Positions 1-8,237 of a stretch of DNA of 64,000 nt are shown here, one piece after another. The DNA lies in contig NZ_OY760905.1 of the NCBI RefSeq assembly GCF_963664135.1, forward strand, positions 2,692,736-2,756,735. The letters run 5' to 3'. The notes below the pieces were generated by a model that was not told the origin of the DNA, did not search any database, and was given only the letters and a program-made list of their open reading frames with translations. A program made the position numbers and the translations under genes. The stretch is from an uncultured Acetobacterium sp. Lineage in GTDB: Bacteria > Bacillota > Clostridia > Eubacteriales > Eubacteriaceae. The stretch's first letter is position 1; the number at the start of each line of letters is the position of its first letter.

Positions 1-371
1 TTTATGGGCTGTTATTTATGATTCCGACCCTGCCATTTTTTGACTTTCATTGGCGTTTGTCACCTTTTTACCAACCGGTTTATATACTCAATTTGCTTTT
101 TCTGGGACTGTTGGCTTCAGCCGTTTGTTTTGTCACCTGGAATCTGGCGGTAAAGCGATTAGGCGCCACGAAAACCAGCGTCTATATTTATATGGTTCCG
201 GTAATCACCGTGGTGACTTCGGTGATTGTCTTAAATGAAAAAATAACATCACTGGCTGTTTTGGGAACGATGCTGACATTGTTTGGATTATTAATTTCCG
301 AAAAGCGGCTACCTTTCAGGAAAAAACAAAATGATCAAGTAGCGGTTAAAAAGCAGCACTTGGAAACTTAA
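1..371 (+). CDS. EamA/DMT-family transporter, C-terminal part (5' end outside window)
   Basis: This is the last 123 codons of an inner-membrane drug/metabolite transporter; the reading frame is open to the window edge, so the start lies upstream. Three hydrophobic segments are visible. The stretch around [16 protein letters not shown] is the typical penultimate helix of EamA proteins (Ala/Gly-rich, then a polar turn and Val-Pro-Val), and the last helix is followed by a charged, lysine-rich cytoplasmic tail, the usual end of the family. Substrate cannot be told from this part; EamA proteins export or import amino acids, metabolites or drugs. A good terminator follows at 414-457, so the gene ends its transcription unit. 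Confidence is good for the family, none for the substrate. Confidence 0.8.
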   Translation, partial: YGLLFMIPTLPFFDFHWRLSPFYQPVYILNLLFLGLLASAVCFVTWNLAVKRLGATKTSVYIYMVPVITVVTSVIVLNEKITSLAVLGTMLTLFGLLISEKRLPFRKKQNDQVAVKKQHLET

Positions 372-413
372 GGGAACTGGTTTTTTGATACATAAAAATA
401 AGTTTAAAGCTAT

Positions 414-457
414 TTTCCACCTGGTTTATGATAAAATAAACCAAGTGGAAATTTTTT
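414..457 (+). terminator. Rho-independent terminator after the EamA gene
   Basis: A 15-bp near-perfect stem (arms 414-428 and 437-451, one mismatch) with an 8-nt loop is followed by six Ts at 452-457. It separates the EamA gene from the ChW-repeat gene. Confidence 0.85.
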
Positions 458-505
458 ATGGAGAAATGACAAAAACGAATATCAATGAGTGAAAGTGAGG
501 ACGAA

Positions 506-2158
506 ATGGGAATGATAAGATCAAGTATCGGTTTGGTTACAAGTTTAAAAAAAACAGTTTTCTTAGGGATGGCTTTTTTATTGATAATTAGCCCAGCGTT
601 TAGCGGCGTCAAGGCTGAAGATAATCAAACAGAAAATGAAAACGCTGTCAGTATAAATGCAGATGCTGTAAATCAAGAAACAACTTCGCAAAGTACCGTC
701 AATTCGAGTTTGGGTTGCTCCTATCGAACCCATGTACAGAATGTCGGTTGGCAGGCTTACGTTAGTAATGGAGCGATGAGCGGGACTGAAAGCCAGGGAC
801 TTCGTCTGGAGGGGATCGAGGTTAAACTGGATAATGTCACCGGAGATGTGGGAGTGGAATACACCACCCATGTGGAAAATATCGGTTGGCAGAATTATGT
901 TAAAAATGGCGCAATGAGCGGAACGGAAGGCAAGTCACTGCGGCTGGAAGCCATTAAAATCCGCCTGACTGGTAGTGATGCCAAGAATTATGATGTTTAT
1001 TACCAGGTTCACGCCCAGAATATTGGCTGGCTGGATTGGGCAAAAAACGACATGAGTGCCGGAAGCGAGGGCTTTGGACTGCGGCTGGAAGGGATTAGAA
1101 TTGTGGTAGTGCCTAAGGGTGATCCGGCTCCCGGTTCAACGGAACGACCGTTTGTGACGACTAATATTCAGTACAGCTATCAGACTCACATTCAGAACAT
1201 CGGTTGGCAGGGGTGGAAGAAGAATGGCGAATTGAGTGGGACAACCGGACAGAATCTCCGCTTGGAAGCCATCGAAATAAAAGATGAAAATCCCGAAAGT
1301 AATATCGGTATTGAATATCAGACCCATGTTCAGAATATCGGCTGGCAGGGATGGAAAGCAGCCGGAGAAATGAGTGGAACCTCCAATCAGGGGTTGCGAC
1401 TGGAAGCCATCCAAATCCGACTGACTGGCGCCAATGCCGATCTATTTGATGTTTATTATGAAGCTTATACAGAAGGCTTTGGCTGGATGCCCTGGGTTAA
1501 AAATGGCGAAAGTGCCGGAACCGAAGGTTTAGGACTGCGGTTGGAAGGCATTAAAATAATTATTCAGCAAAAAGGTGTGCCGGTACCGAGTCCCACCGAA
1601 AATGAGTTGGGATCAATGGCGCAGCTGGTCAATAAAAACCACAGTGTTTCGGCAGAATATGTGCCAGGTGATTTGGTTTGGGTCAATCTGCCATCCACCC
1701 GAGATACGCAGCTGCGGGCAGATGCTGCCCAACACTTAATTCAGCTGTTTAACGGTGCCAGTGCCCAGGGGTTGACCCTCTATTGTTGTTCGGGCTATCG
1801 ATCCTATGCGACTCAGTCTTCGCTTTATCAATGGAATGTGGATATGTACGGGGTGGCTGGAGCTGAACTGGTCAGTGCCCGGCCGGGAATGAGTGAGCAT
1901 CAATTGGGACTGGCCATGGATGTGACATCGGCAACCGTGGATTTTGATTTGGTCGAGAATTTTGGTTCGACGGCGGAAGGTCAGTTTATCCGAGACCACG
2001 CCCATGAGTATGGATTTATTATCCGCTATCCTCAAGGTAAAACCAATATTACCGGCTATGCCTATGAACCCTGGCATCTCCGATATATCGGGGTTGACGT
2101 AGCAACCACCATTCACAACAGCGGCAAAACCATGGAAGAGTTCTATGGGATTTATTAA
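506..2158 (+). CDS. Secreted ChW-repeat protein with VanY-type D-alanyl-D-alanine carboxypeptidase domain
   Basis: Predicted extracellular peptidoglycan hydrolase of 550 aa. A signal peptide occupies about residues 1-38 (lysines, hydrophobic core, then VKAED). Six ChW repeats (clostridial hydrophobic repeats with a conserved Trp; each has a VQNIGWQ-like and a GLRLEGI-like motif) fill about residues 65-365. The C-terminal part, about 370-545, is a VanY/D,D-carboxypeptidase domain: the metal-binding motif SEHQLGLAMD and the later EPWHLRY supply the His-Asp-His zinc ligands, and CCSGYRSYATQ is the usual upstream motif. I chose ATG 506 because AGTGAGG lies 5 nt before it; an in-frame ATG at 485 has no ribosome site. 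ChW repeats are thought to bind cell surface or substrate, so the protein probably trims stem peptides at the wall. The repeats form two tandem copies of a three-repeat block. Confidence 0.9.
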   Translation: MGMIRSSIGLVTSLKKTVFLGMAFLLIISPAFSGVKAEDNQTENENAVSINADAVNQETTSQSTVNSSLGCSYRTHVQNVGWQAYVSNGAMSGTESQGLRLEGIEVKLDNVTGDVGVEYTTHVENIGWQNYVKNGAMSGTEGKSLRLEAIKIRLTGSDAKNYDVYYQVHAQNIGWLDWAKNDMSAGSEGFGLRLEGIRIVVVPKGDPAPGSTERPFVTTNIQYSYQTHIQNIGWQGWKKNGELSGTTGQNLRLEAIEIKDENPESNIGIEYQTHVQNIGWQGWKAAGEMSGTSNQGLRLEAIQIRLTGANADLFDVYYEAYTEGFGWMPWVKNGESAGTEGLGLRLEGIKIIIQQKGVPVPSPTENELGSMAQLVNKNHSVSAEYVPGDLVWVNLPSTRDTQLRADAAQHLIQLFNGASAQGLTLYCCSGYRSYATQSSLYQWNVDMYGVAGAELVSARPGMSEHQLGLAMDVTSATVDFDLVENFGSTAEGQFIRDHAHEYGFIIRYPQGKTNITGYAYEPWHLRYIGVDVATTIHNSGKTMEEFYGIY

Positions 2159-2187
2159 TTGAATTGATTTTCACGAAAGGCAAAGCG

Positions 2188-2586
2188 ATGAAAAAGTTAG
2201 GAATACTCTTGCTGGTCGTGGTCATTTTGTTGGCTGGATGTTCAAGTCAGGAAAAAGCAAAGGAGGAGATGGTGACAGTGAATAAAATTACCGCTGAAGA
2301 AGCTAAAACAATGATGGAAAGTGGCGGAAAAGACCTTGTGATTTTAGATGTGCGAACCCTGGAAGAATTCAACACCGGACATATTCAAAATGCGGTATTG
2401 ATTCCCGATACGGAGATCGGTGCCAAGGCTCCAGATGTTTTAACCGATAAGGATCAGACCATTCTTGTTTATTGCCGTACCGGACGACGAAGTGCCGAGG
2501 CGGCAAAAAAACTGGTGGATATCGGATATACCAATATTTATGATTTTGGCGGGATTGTTGATTGGCCCTATGAAGTGGTGAAGTAA
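2188..2586 (+). CDS. Rhodanese-domain lipoprotein
   Basis: A 132-aa membrane-anchored sulfurtransferase-like protein. Residues 1-18 form a lipoprotein signal with lipobox LLAGC, so the mature protein starts at that Cys and sits on the outer face of the membrane. A single rhodanese domain follows (about 30-130): VILDVRTLEEFNTGHI is the CH2A-type motif and CRTGRRS is the active-site loop with the persulfide-carrying Cys. ATG 2188 is preferred over an upstream in-frame ATG at 2164 because GAAAGG sits 7 nt before it and the signal peptide starts correctly there. It lies 29 nt after the carboxypeptidase gene and may be co-transcribed with it; a terminator follows. Such proteins move sulfane sulfur or sense sulfide; the substrate here is unknown. 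Confidence 0.9.
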   Translation: MKKLGILLLVVVILLAGCSSQEKAKEEMVTVNKITAEEAKTMMESGGKDLVILDVRTLEEFNTGHIQNAVLIPDTEIGAKAPDVLTDKDQTILVYCRTGRRSAEAAKKLVDIGYTNIYDFGGIVDWPYEVVK

Positions 2587-2613
2587 GTAAGCAAAGAGTT
2601 AATTAAATTTAAA

Positions 2614-2661
2614 GTCATCCCGATTGTAATGGACGAAGTCCTGCAATCGGGGTGACTTTTT
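2614..2661 (+). terminator. Rho-independent terminator after the rhodanese gene
   Basis: A 13-bp stem (arms about 2614-2626 and 2644-2656) closes a 17-nt loop and is followed by TTTTTA. It lies at the junction with the convergent IclR relic. Confidence 0.85.
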
Positions 2662-2800
2662 ATTCTAAATAGCCCATCCGTCTAAAAATCTCACGGGCAG
2701 CGGTTTTGACTTCTTTAATCACAAAATCCAGCTTGGCGTTGGATAAATGATTGACCGAACCGCTGATACAGATGACAAACGACGGCGTTTTATCAAAATA
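2660..2800 (-). pseudogene. Relic: last ~45 codons of an IclR-family regulator
   Basis: On the minus strand, directly after the stop of the HAD gene and in another frame, about 45 codons encode a typical IclR C-terminus: a short strand reading SFVICISGSV (family pattern: A-I-S-I-S-G), a linker, then a helix ending TAAREIFRRMGYLE (family pattern: EISRRLGY). No IclR helix-turn-helix or effector-binding core is present upstream; that space is taken by the intact HAD gene in a different frame. I infer that an IclR gene was mostly deleted when the present neighbourhood formed. The family match is by eye on a short segment, so it needs a profile search. Confidence 0.5.
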
Positions 2801-2801
2801 T

Positions 2802-3392
2802 TTAAATTGCGATTTGTGAGTAATTGCAGGTTTGAAGATAGTTATCAATATGGCGATCGATGTCGATCCAATCATTAACCCGGGTAATTCCTGGAAATAA
2901 ATGGCCCTGGTTGTAATAACAGTCGATGAGCAGGACATTAAAACCGTGACTTGATAGTTGCACCGCATTTTCGTAGCGATCCTCGATAAAAATATCACAG
3001 CAGAATTCATGGGCTTTGGCAACCTTATCATGGGAACCCAATAATGATAGAGAACTCATAGGTATCTGGTGATGAGACAGCCACTTTTCGGTCACGTTTT
3101 TCATTTCTATTTCGCGAGCGGTGACAAAGTGAAGATTGTGATTGGTATAAAGGGCATTGAGAACCTCTTTTACACCGGAGCGGATGCGGGCCTCTTCATA
3201 AATGGTTTCACCAAATAAGTGATAAAATTCGGCAAAGGCTTTTTGTTCTACCCCGAGCGCGATATATTCATCATATGCTGTCACCATTTCGGGGATGATT
3301 TGTGTGTTGAAGTAGTCGTTGGCTCGGGGAATCCAGTCATAAGCTTCGGTTATCGTTCCATCAATATCAATACAAAAATTCAACTGATTCAT
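2802..3392 (-). CDS. HAD-superfamily 5'-nucleotidase-like protein (NT5C/YqfW type)
   Basis: A 196-aa soluble protein. The N-terminus has the HAD motif I, CIDIDGTIT, with both catalytic aspartates; motif II is the Thr in HFVTARE, the basic residue is likely in SHDKVAK, and FIEDRYENA matches motif IV. Length and motif spacing fit the 5'(3')-deoxyribonucleotidase-like NT5C/YqfW family, which dephosphorylates nucleotides, but the substrate is not proven. The start has an AGGAGGAA-type ribosome site just upstream (about 3400-3408). The gene stands alone between terminator-like structures, and the IclR relic begins right after its stop, so its C-terminus could have been altered by that rearrangement, though the length is normal. 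Confidence 0.75.
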   Translation of the reverse strand: MNQLNFCIDIDGTITEAYDWIPRANDYFNTQIIPEMVTAYDEYIALGVEQKAFAEFYHLFGETIYEEARIRSGVKEVLNALYTNHNLHFVTAREIEMKNVTEKWLSHHQIPMSSLSLLGSHDKVAKAHEFCCDIFIEDRYENAVQLSSHGFNVLLIDCYYNQGHLFPGITRVNDWIDIDRHIDNYLQTCNYSQIAI

Positions 3393-3509
3393 TATTCATT
3401 CCTCCTGAACTTGGTCTATATTGAGATTATATGGAAGTGTTCAGGTTGCGTCTTTAATTCCAGATTAAAAATGTGTAAATTCTGTGGTTTTCATTAAATG
3501 ATCGGGAAG

Positions 3510-3538
3510 GTGGTCTAGTCAACGGATGACTAGACCAC
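3510..3538. terminator. Hairpin downstream of the phoH gene (probable terminator)
   Basis: A perfect 11-bp inverted repeat (3510-3520 and 3528-3538, 7-nt loop) lies 12 nt beyond the PhoH stop codon. There is no strong T-run on the minus strand, while six Ts lie on the plus side at 3546-3551, so the direction of termination is uncertain. Confidence 0.55.
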
Positions 3539-3549
3539 ATCCTGATTTT

Positions 3550-4920
3550 TTACATTCTTTGGGTGGCATCGAAGGCCAGTGCAGAACGCAGACACTCATC
3601 AGCAAACATGGTCAGTTGGAAGCAAAGCGGACTGCCCTTCATTTTTTCAGAAGCATAGCTCAAACCGTTGGTTTTTTCATCCAGTAAGGGGTGATCGATC
3701 TGCTGAGGGTCACCCAGCAAAACGACTTTGGTTCCCTTGCCGACCCGGGTAATAATGCCTTTTACCTGTTTGGGGGTGAGGTTTTGGGCTTCATCAATAA
3801 TCAGATAGGTATGGGTAATGGAGCGTCCCCGGATAAAGTTCATGGCTTCGGCTGTGATGACGCCCCGTTCAAAAAGTTCTTCAATTTTCTTGCGCATTTC
3901 GATTTCATTCTGAAATCGGGATTTATCACTGCGATTCATTAAAATTTCGAGATTATCAATAATCGGCCGCAACAACGGGGCGATCTTCTCCTGCTCGTTT
4001 CCTGGTAAAAAACCAATTTCATCGTCAAACTGAACATTCGGTCGGGTGATTAAGATTTTACGGTAGCCTTTAAAATCCGGATCCAGGGTCTGGTGCAGAC
4101 CCACGGCCAGAGAATAGAAAGTCTTCGCTGTTCCGGCGGTGCCTTTGACAATCACCAGCGGAGCCGTTTCGGCGTCTTGCATCAGGGCTTCCTGTAAAAA
4201 ACGCTGGCCGACATTTTTGGGTTTAACCCCGAAAGGCTCTTGATCCAGGCTTTTTAAGGGGACGATTTTTTTGCCATTGAAGCGCCCCAGCAGAGTTTTT
4301 CGCTCATTGATATCGGAATGAATAATAAAAAATTGATTATATTCGGGAATAATCCCAGATTTTGTTTTTTTATCATTCATGACATAGATGTGTTCCGGCA
4401 GAATTCCCTTTTTCTTGAATTCATCCATTTTTTCATCCGGGGCATAAACCTCCGTTCGACCGGTGTACTGATCTTGAAACACCGGCGATTGTTCGGCAAA
4501 AAAATCTTCAGTAGGAATTTCAAGCATCTGGGATTTTAACCGGACGATGATATCTTTGGTAACTAGTGTGACCGGTTCACCCTGACTAAGCAGTCCCTTA
4601 CATACTTTCAGAATTCGATTATCATTGGAATTGCTCTGAAACCCGTAGGGAAGATCAACTGATGCAAAATTTGCTTCAATTTTAAGCAGACCACCATTTT
4701 CCAGGCTCACCCCTTCAAATAGATTTCCCTTTTGTCTTAGCCCTTCCAGAAAGCGAATCGATTGCCGGGCGTTTGACCCCCGCTCGCCATCTTCATTTTT
4801 CAGCTTATCCAAATCTTCCAATACTGCAATGGGGAGAACAATCTTGTTATCCTCAAAGGATAACAGAGCCTGAGGGGACTGAATCAATACATTGGTGTCC
4901 AGTACATACGTTTTTGGCAT
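3550..4920 (-). CDS. PhoH-family ATPase with N-terminal PIN domain (PIN-PhoH, YlaK type)
   Basis: A 456-aa cytoplasmic protein. Residues 1-135 form a PIN RNase-like domain with the acidic start motif YVLDTNVLIQ and further acidic residues. The C-terminal half is a PhoH P-loop ATPase: Walker A is GTAGTAKT at about 260-267 (the usual GxxGxGKT with Ala before Lys), Walker B is LIIDEAQN, and VVLLGDPQQID is the helicase-like sensor segment. PIN-PhoH proteins are described as ATP-dependent RNA helicase/RNases in toxin-antitoxin-like (PhoAT) pairs; I see no separate small antitoxin gene upstream here. It is a single-gene unit, divergent from the next gene. The domain call is firm; the in vivo role is not. 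Confidence 0.9.
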   Translation of the reverse strand: MPKTYVLDTNVLIQSPQALLSFEDNKIVLPIAVLEDLDKLKNEDGERGSNARQSIRFLEGLRQKGNLFEGVSLENGGLLKIEANFASVDLPYGFQSNSNDNRILKVCKGLLSQGEPVTLVTKDIIVRLKSQMLEIPTEDFFAEQSPVFQDQYTGRTEVYAPDEKMDEFKKKGILPEHIYVMNDKKTKSGIIPEYNQFFIIHSDINERKTLLGRFNGKKIVPLKSLDQEPFGVKPKNVGQRFLQEALMQDAETAPLVIVKGTAGTAKTFYSLAVGLHQTLDPDFKGYRKILITRPNVQFDDEIGFLPGNEQEKIAPLLRPIIDNLEILMNRSDKSRFQNEIEMRKKIEELFERGVITAEAMNFIRGRSITHTYLIIDEAQNLTPKQVKGIITRVGKGTKVVLLGDPQQIDHPLLDEKTNGLSYASEKMKGSPLCFQLTMFADECLRSALAFDATQRM

Positions 4921-5123
4921 AGAAAACCTCCATAAAATCTATTTTATGTTGTGCAGTTTACGTTGAGTGTACACTAAAAAATTGTATAAAAGGTTTGGAA
5001 CAGGTTAAATTTGTTAAAGAATAAGTCGAAAATGTGACACATTGATTTTTTTATGGGTATATAATACAACACCGCGGGGGAACAGGTTCTATAATTAAAA
5101 AACAGCAGATGAAAGGAGTTCTT

Positions 5124-8100
5124 GTGGAGATACTACCATTGATATTTTCATTTTTGTTTTTCATTATATGCGGAAGTTATATATTTTTTGGTTCTTATAT
5201 TATTTCGGTTAACTCGAAAGAAAAAAGCAATCGGCTTTTCTTTGTGCTATGTATCTTTTTAAGTGTCTGGACATTTAGCTTGGCCATGTCCATTTCAGTG
5301 GCGGACATGGAGACTTGTTTTTTTTGGCGACGCGTTTCGGCTCTGGGTTGGTGCACCTTTGCCGGGATACTCTTGCATTTCTTTTTAATTCTAACCAATA
5401 AAAAAAGTTTGCTTAAAAAATGGTGGATCTATTTTTTGATTTATCTGCCGGCAGCTGTTTTTATTTACATCTTTGCGCTATCTCATGATCTGGCCATCCT
5501 ACAGTATAATTTAGTAAATACACCGTTTGGGTGGATTAATAGAGCCGAAAATAATGTCTGGAATATGCTGTATTATATTTATTTTTATAGTTATATCGGC
5601 ATCGGACTGGGCGTGCTTTGGCATTGGGGGGCATATTCCGGTGATCAGCGAAATAAGAAACAGGCGCAGCTTATTTTGTATGGGTTCAGTATTTCATTGG
5701 TTATTGGTATTATACTGGGGATTCTTGGAGAACAATTATTCCTAACAGGAGCCACTCAAAAAGTCTCGAATGTTATGTTTGTCGCAATCCTGGCAATTTT
5801 TTACTCGATAAAAAAATACAAACTGGTAAGGATGCCACCAGTCAATAGGGATGAAATCATTTTAAATACAGTGACGCGCACTAAAATATACAATTATCTA
5901 TCGGGATGCTTTATCGCTGGAAGTTTTTTAAATATTGTTTCCCGTTACTTTCTTGAAAAACAGGAGGATCTGATCTCGATCCTATCTTTCAGTGGGCTGT
6001 TGTTGGCGATTGGACTTGTGATACAGATTGCTCAGCGTGCCAGGCCAATAAAGAAGTACCAGAATTATATCATCATGGTATTAATCGGTTTATCGATACC
6101 AGTCATAACCTTTGAGTTTATCAGCATTGCCAGTCTGACAATTTGGGCGTTTCCATTTATATTAATTATAATTGCCCTTGTTTATAATAACCGGATTGCC
6201 ATTGTTGGGATAACGGTGTCTATATTTCTGACCCAGATTTTGGTTTTTATTTCAATACCGCAAGCAATTGTAGAAATTGACAGCTCTACTTATGTGGCGA
6301 GAATGGGTTTGTTTGGGATTGGTGTTTGGGTGGCATTTTTTGTAAATAAACTCTATGTGCAGCGATTAAAGCAAAATGCTGAACAAATAAAAATACAAAA
6401 ATTGATCTCAGAATTTTCGACTGATTTTCTAAATGTCAGCGCCGCCAATTTTGATGAAAAAACCAGAAAATGGTTGGGTAAAAGCGGAGAACTGTTCAAT
6501 ATAAACCGGGCCTGTATCTGTTTCTTTGATAAAGATAAACGCCTGCTGTCCTGTCAGCAGGAATGGTGCAACAGCGGCGTCGAGTCAAAAAAAGAACGGC
6601 ATCAGAATATTCCGATCGAAGAAGCCCCAGAGTGGATTAAATCGATTATTGAAAATAAAATCGTTCATCTTTTTATTCAAGGTGATCATTTGGGAAAAGG
6701 ATTTAATAATAATGGAGAAACAAGTCAGTACAATGATGTGATGATTTCAATACCGATTGCTTGTAAAGCCGAAGTAAGAGGATTTCTGGCCTTTGAAATA
6801 AAAACAGAGCAAGAGCAATTAAACCTTGAATATGAAGGTCTGCTTGAAATTATTGCCAACGTTTTAGCCGATGCAATGTTAAAAATTGAAGCAGAAAAAG
6901 AAATAAATCATCGTGCTTATTATGATCAACTAACCGGAATGCCAAACCGATTGCTATTTAAGGACCGGTTGAATCAGGAAATAGAGTTATCGAAACAAAC
7001 TTGTAAAATGATTGGGATTATTTTTCTCGATATTGATAGCTTTAAAACCGTCAACGATACCATGGGACATGAAGGCGGAGACAAACTACTGGTCCAGGTA
7101 AGCCAAAAATTAGCAAGATCCATAAAAAAAACAGATACAATTTCACGCTTTGAGGGCGATCAGTTTTTGATCATGCTAACTAATATTTCCCGTGACAAAG
7201 AGGTTTTAAAGGTAGCAAACCGAATCACAAGTTTGTTTAAATATGCCTTTATTGTTAATGGTCAGGAGTTTTATATATCCGCCAATCTGGGGATTTCGGT
7301 TTATCCGACGGATGGGGAAACATCCGATGAACTGATAAAAAATTCAGATATTGCGATGAATAAAGCAAAGGAAAAAGGCAAAAACCAATTTGTTCTATGT
7401 TCGACAGTTATTAAAGAAGAAGTCCGGTTTAAAAACAAACTCACCAGTAATCTATATCATGCGCTGGAACGCAATGAATTACGCGTTTATTATCAACCTC
7501 AGGTTTGTTTGAAGACCGGAAAAATTGTCGCAGTTGAAGCATTGTTAAGGTGGCAACATCCAGAACTGGATATAATACCGCCGAAGATAATTATCCCGCT
7601 GGCAGAACAAACCGGGTTGATCAATCCCATTGGCGAGTGGGTCTTGAAAACGGCCTGTAGTCAAAATAAGGCATGGCAGGATATGGGGTTGCCCCATATC
7701 CGGATGGCCATTAATATCTCAGCAACCCAATTCAGGAATCCTTTGTTGATTTGTCAGTTGAAAAAGTTAATCAAAGAAACCGACTTAAAACCAAGGTATC
7801 TGGAACTGGAATTGACCGAAAACATTGCCATTAACAAATCCAGTTATATTATCAGTGTTTTGAATGGACTAAAAAAGCTGGGGGTTTATCTTTCCATCGA
7901 TGATTTTGGCACGGAGTACTCTTCATTAAGCCGACTAAAACTATTGCCCATTGATCAGATCAAAATAGACAAGCAATTTATTGACGGCATCTCTGAAGAC
8001 GAAAAGGATCAGGCGATTGTTAACACAATTATTTTGTTGGCCAAAAATTTAGGGCTCAGTGTGATTGCTGAAGGTGCTGAAACAGAAGAGCAAATTAAAT

Positions 8101-8207
8101 TCTTAAAAGAAAAGCGGTGCGACACCGTACAGGGATTTTATTATTATAAACCCATGACGGCGGTCGAAATGGAAAGGGCGTTACGCCAAAATATCGGGAC
8201 ACCCTGA
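5124..8207 (+). CDS. Membrane-bound GGDEF-EAL protein with GAF domain (probable c-di-GMP phosphodiesterase)
   Basis: A protein of about 1027 aa. The N-terminus has about seven membrane helices like histidine-kinase 7TM sensor regions (to ~230), then a second hydrophobic block of five to six helices (~250-405). A GAF-like region follows (~430-590), then GGDEF (~600-760) and EAL (~770-1020). The signature of the first catalytic domain reads EGDQF instead of GGDEF, so it is probably not an active cyclase. The EAL domain keeps its key motifs: EALLRW, NISATQF, ELTEN, IDDFGTEYSS, KIDKQFI and QGFYY. I therefore expect c-di-GMP hydrolysis, perhaps GTP-stimulated. GTG 5124 has AAAGGAG 5 nt upstream, whereas ATG 5109 has nothing suitable, so GTG is my start. 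It ends in a shared hairpin with hydF. Confidence 0.88.
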   Translation: MEILPLIFSFLFFIICGSYIFFGSYIISVNSKEKSNRLFFVLCIFLSVWTFSLAMSISVADMETCFFWRRVSALGWCTFAGILLHFFLILTNKKSLLKKWWIYFLIYLPAAVFIYIFALSHDLAILQYNLVNTPFGWINRAENNVWNMLYYIYFYSYIGIGLGVLWHWGAYSGDQRNKKQAQLILYGFSISLVIGIILGILGEQLFLTGATQKVSNVMFVAILAIFYSIKKYKLVRMPPVNRDEIILNTVTRTKIYNYLSGCFIAGSFLNIVSRYFLEKQEDLISILSFSGLLLAIGLVIQIAQRARPIKKYQNYIIMVLIGLSIPVITFEFISIASLTIWAFPFILIIIALVYNNRIAIVGITVSIFLTQILVFISIPQAIVEIDSSTYVARMGLFGIGVWVAFFVNKLYVQRLKQNAEQIKIQKLISEFSTDFLNVSAANFDEKTRKWLGKSGELFNINRACICFFDKDKRLLSCQQEWCNSGVESKKERHQNIPIEEAPEWIKSIIENKIVHLFIQGDHLGKGFNNNGETSQYNDVMISIPIACKAEVRGFLAFEIKTEQEQLNLEYEGLLEIIANVLADAMLKIEAEKEINHRAYYDQLTGMPNRLLFKDRLNQEIELSKQTCKMIGIIFLDIDSFKTVNDTMGHEGGDKLLVQVSQKLARSIKKTDTISRFEGDQFLIMLTNISRDKEVLKVANRITSLFKYAFIVNGQEFYISANLGISVYPTDGETSDELIKNSDIAMNKAKEKGKNQFVLCSTVIKEEVRFKNKLTSNLYHALERNELRVYYQPQVCLKTGKIVAVEALLRWQHPELDIIPPKIIIPLAEQTGLINPIGEWVLKTACSQNKAWQDMGLPHIRMAINISATQFRNPLLICQLKKLIKETDLKPRYLELELTENIAINKSSYIISVLNGLKKLGVYLSIDDFGTEYSSLSRLKLLPIDQIKIDKQFIDGISEDEKDQAIVNTIILLAKNLGLSVIAEGAETEEQIKFLKEKRCDTVQGFYYYKPMTAVEMERALRQNIGTP

Positions 8208-8230
8208 TTAAGAGGCAGGGTGTCTCGATA
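8192..8230. terminator. Bidirectional terminator between the GGDEF-EAL gene and hydF
   Basis: A 15-bp stem with one G-T wobble (8192-8206 and 8216-8230) overlaps the stop codon of the plus-strand gene and precedes the minus-strand hydF end. On the minus strand it is followed by ATATTTT. Confidence 0.7.
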
Positions 8231-8237
8231 AAATTTA

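Noticed and set aside
5042..5065. Promoter TTGATT/TATAAT before the first GGDEF-EAL gene
   Set aside because: The spacer would be 12 nt, too short for sigma-A. The TATAAT at 5060-5065 may still be a -10 with a poor -35.
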